Shown here piece after piece: positions 63,701 to 64,000 of a stretch of 64,000 nucleotides of DNA. Location of the stretch: NCBI RefSeq assembly GCF_015207605.1, contig NZ_JADEWO010000020.1, forward strand, positions 37,337 to 101,336. The letters run 5' to 3'. This DNA is from Oculatella sp. LEGE 06141. Lineage in GTDB: Bacteria; Cyanobacteriota; Cyanobacteriia; Elainellales; Elainellaceae. Made by a program: the position numbers and the translations under genes. The notes under the pieces were generated by a model, which was not told the DNA's origin, did no database searches, and was given only the letters and a program-made list of their open reading frames with translations. Position 1 is the first letter of the stretch. Each line of letters begins with the position of its first letter.

Positions 63701-64000
63701 GCAATAGTAGCTTATTGGTGGGAGACACGACGGTTGCGGCTGACAATAGTGCATCAATTACAGCGGAAGTTGTCAATGCTACTAAGTCTGGAGATCAAGC
63801 GATCGGTGCTACCCTTGCCTTCAATACGATTGGCTGGCAACCACAGAACATCCTGTTCAATACGGTTGATGCTCTGATTGGTGACCCTGCTATTGCAGAT
63901 GCCTTTGGTGCCTCTGGTGGAGCTGATACGAAAGCCTATCTGCTCAATACTTCTGTCAATAACACAGGTGCTCTCAACCTGAGTGCGACTTCAACAGCAA
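60742..64000 (+). CDS. Second giant DUF4347 protein (continues past window edge)
   Basis: An uninterrupted frame from GTG at 60742 to the right edge, at least 1086 residues. GTG is preferred because AAGGAG lies about 10 bases upstream. The first 120 residues are Ser/Leu/Asp-rich and polar. DUF4347 follows (about 122-288) with IHIVSHGSNG (His178) and ILVYGCDLAAGEAG (Cys221). After the junction YNSVLA it changes to a Gly/Asn/Ser/Ala-rich beta-repeat region (LSGNQTFTGNTTLNEDIVVS). Large units of about 270 residues with GWHPANSIF or GWQPQNILF and then GADTKAY recur. The beta-helix-like composition and lack of a Sec signal suggest a secreted surface protein. The end and any RTX tail lie outside the window. 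Confidence 0.9.
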   Translation, partial: MDFNPVNLPQLIPSISAQDGNPLHLTSNPEILKAGQLLQFKEDLFVSSVETGALSDSLNLLSGSPTFLGADSLLVSPQGSSTPADSLTGKEASEQWVGQWSSDALVGDSLFAVSPTQQRFSHEIIFIDSTVEGYQSLLAGADSTAEVVLLDSTKDGIQQISQVLAQRNNITAIHIVSHGSNGNLLLGSTQLTSAELVQRADELRDWSTALAKDADILVYGCDLAAGEAGTAFIQQLSDLTGADIAASTNRTGSNALGGDWIFEVNSGSIEAGLAFSASAIANYNSVLAILLSGNQTFTGNTTLNEDIVVSGNAVLNVLGNLTIGNLGKVLGDGVGSLDNLTIKVSGNLIIGGNVGGQGLQDIAIEANGVNLLSGVGLVGDDFLLTAQVININSGATINATGRVDLTAIAQDQPISVGSKMLNVAKVNLAQGSSITATDISIKGSAFSSALSSDNGVHSELLIAGNITALNNILIESKTDNNFVQLDQTLAELTVASESIATAKIYDGAILSAGSNLRISAYTSGNLESILQTGSVETSVVESAIASIETATINVGSFNLNAQTSTKYSSIGQTVKNVISGDAQAYLLNSAVKTGNGNLSISAKDTSEINAKSADLSVDLDDILPGLQSPALLLANAEVVNELNRSVKAYVDSSDVTVTNGTLNVQALADTTVRATSKVTSVTASEALISTFSLSGGNTLATNNIRGEVTAYTANSNITTTGIGDVSITAQNTSQISATAESGMLATGGSGSGIGTSTAFNSIGWHPANSIFSSVDALLGTSFFGVEEGADTKAYMLDTSVVASGELAIAATSEINVSATVKNALTSNSSSSSSSGSSFGAVVALNKVSSGANASIDYSAGSVSRSIDAAGINVTGTDDVSISADVSLKAISETNDVSPFSNANSIGASGLVSLNDIRSGASASVNNAEVTSSGALVVQAIGSADISAKLSSEVASAGGNPFGSGTSFAANGLIATNAVLNGTEASISNSSLLVGDTTVAADNSASITAEVVNATKSGDQAIGATLAFNTIGWQPQNILFNTVDALIGDPAIADAFGASGGADTKAYLLNTSVNNTGALNLSATSTA

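Overview
The window is chromosomal DNA of a cyanobacterium, most likely a filamentous Leptolyngbya-like lineage. The HIP1 octamer GCGATCGC occurs throughout, there is a petN gene for the cytochrome b6f complex and a flv3-flv1 flavodiiron pair for photosynthetic O2 photoreduction, and many proteins are small lipoproteins or membrane proteins of a cyanobacterial type. I saw no rRNA, tRNA, CRISPR array, transposase or phage structural gene. The only mobile-looking DNA is short non-coding repeats.

Layout. 1-7 kb: a TonB-like gene cut by the window edge, petN with a 47-codon companion, a copper amine oxidase, a short-chain dehydrogenase, an NfeD-type OB-fold protein and a ribbon-helix-helix/coiled-coil protein. 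7-13 kb: a polyphosphate-glucokinase-type ROK kinase convergent with an orphan sugar-binding lipoprotein, then a 1027-residue membrane-anchored helical-repeat protein and a TPR protein. 13.8-16.1 kb: a low-complexity Gly/Thr RTX protein. 17-24 kb: prfC, then three secreted proteins or lipoproteins with related N-termini, and a DUF3616 protein. 23.6-31 kb: a GATase1, an SMP-30 lactonase, a PiT phosphate transporter, flv3 and flv1. 31-36 kb: a methyltransferase, a flavin oxidoreductase, infC (with an ATT start) and a CAX antiporter. 36-43 kb: a DUF2235 hydrolase, a stress-protein/lipoprotein cluster, an AI-2E-family transporter and further lipoproteins. 43.5-48.3 kb: an RND efflux pair. 48.9-51.2 kb: an XRE regulator plus ImmA/IrrE-like protein facing a set of tiny minus-strand ORFs. 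51.4-64 kb: two giant DUF4347 proteins flanking a tandem pair of parvulin-like foldases.

How the genes work together. The last 13 kb looks like a type I secretion substrate module: two very large N-terminal DUF4347 proteins, one with a long RTX tail, and two duplicated SurA/parvulin-like proteins between them. In both giants DUF4347 carries a His-Gly motif and a Cys exactly 43 residues later, followed about 66 residues on by a Leu-Ala junction. This layout resembles the self-cleaving C80 cysteine-protease domain of MARTX toxins, so I propose that DUF4347 is an autoprocessing protease. The 49-51 kb locus (repressor, metallopeptidase-like protein, repeated operators, LexA-like box, divergent mini-ORFs) looks like a damage-responsive switch not yet described here.

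Three families of short non-coding repeats are scattered between genes. A 97-bp family with imperfect terminal inverted repeats has four copies. A family with GGATGTTT ends has a full copy between flv3 and flv1. A family with GGCGTTGCTG ends has a copy inserted between the XRE gene and the ImmA-like gene.
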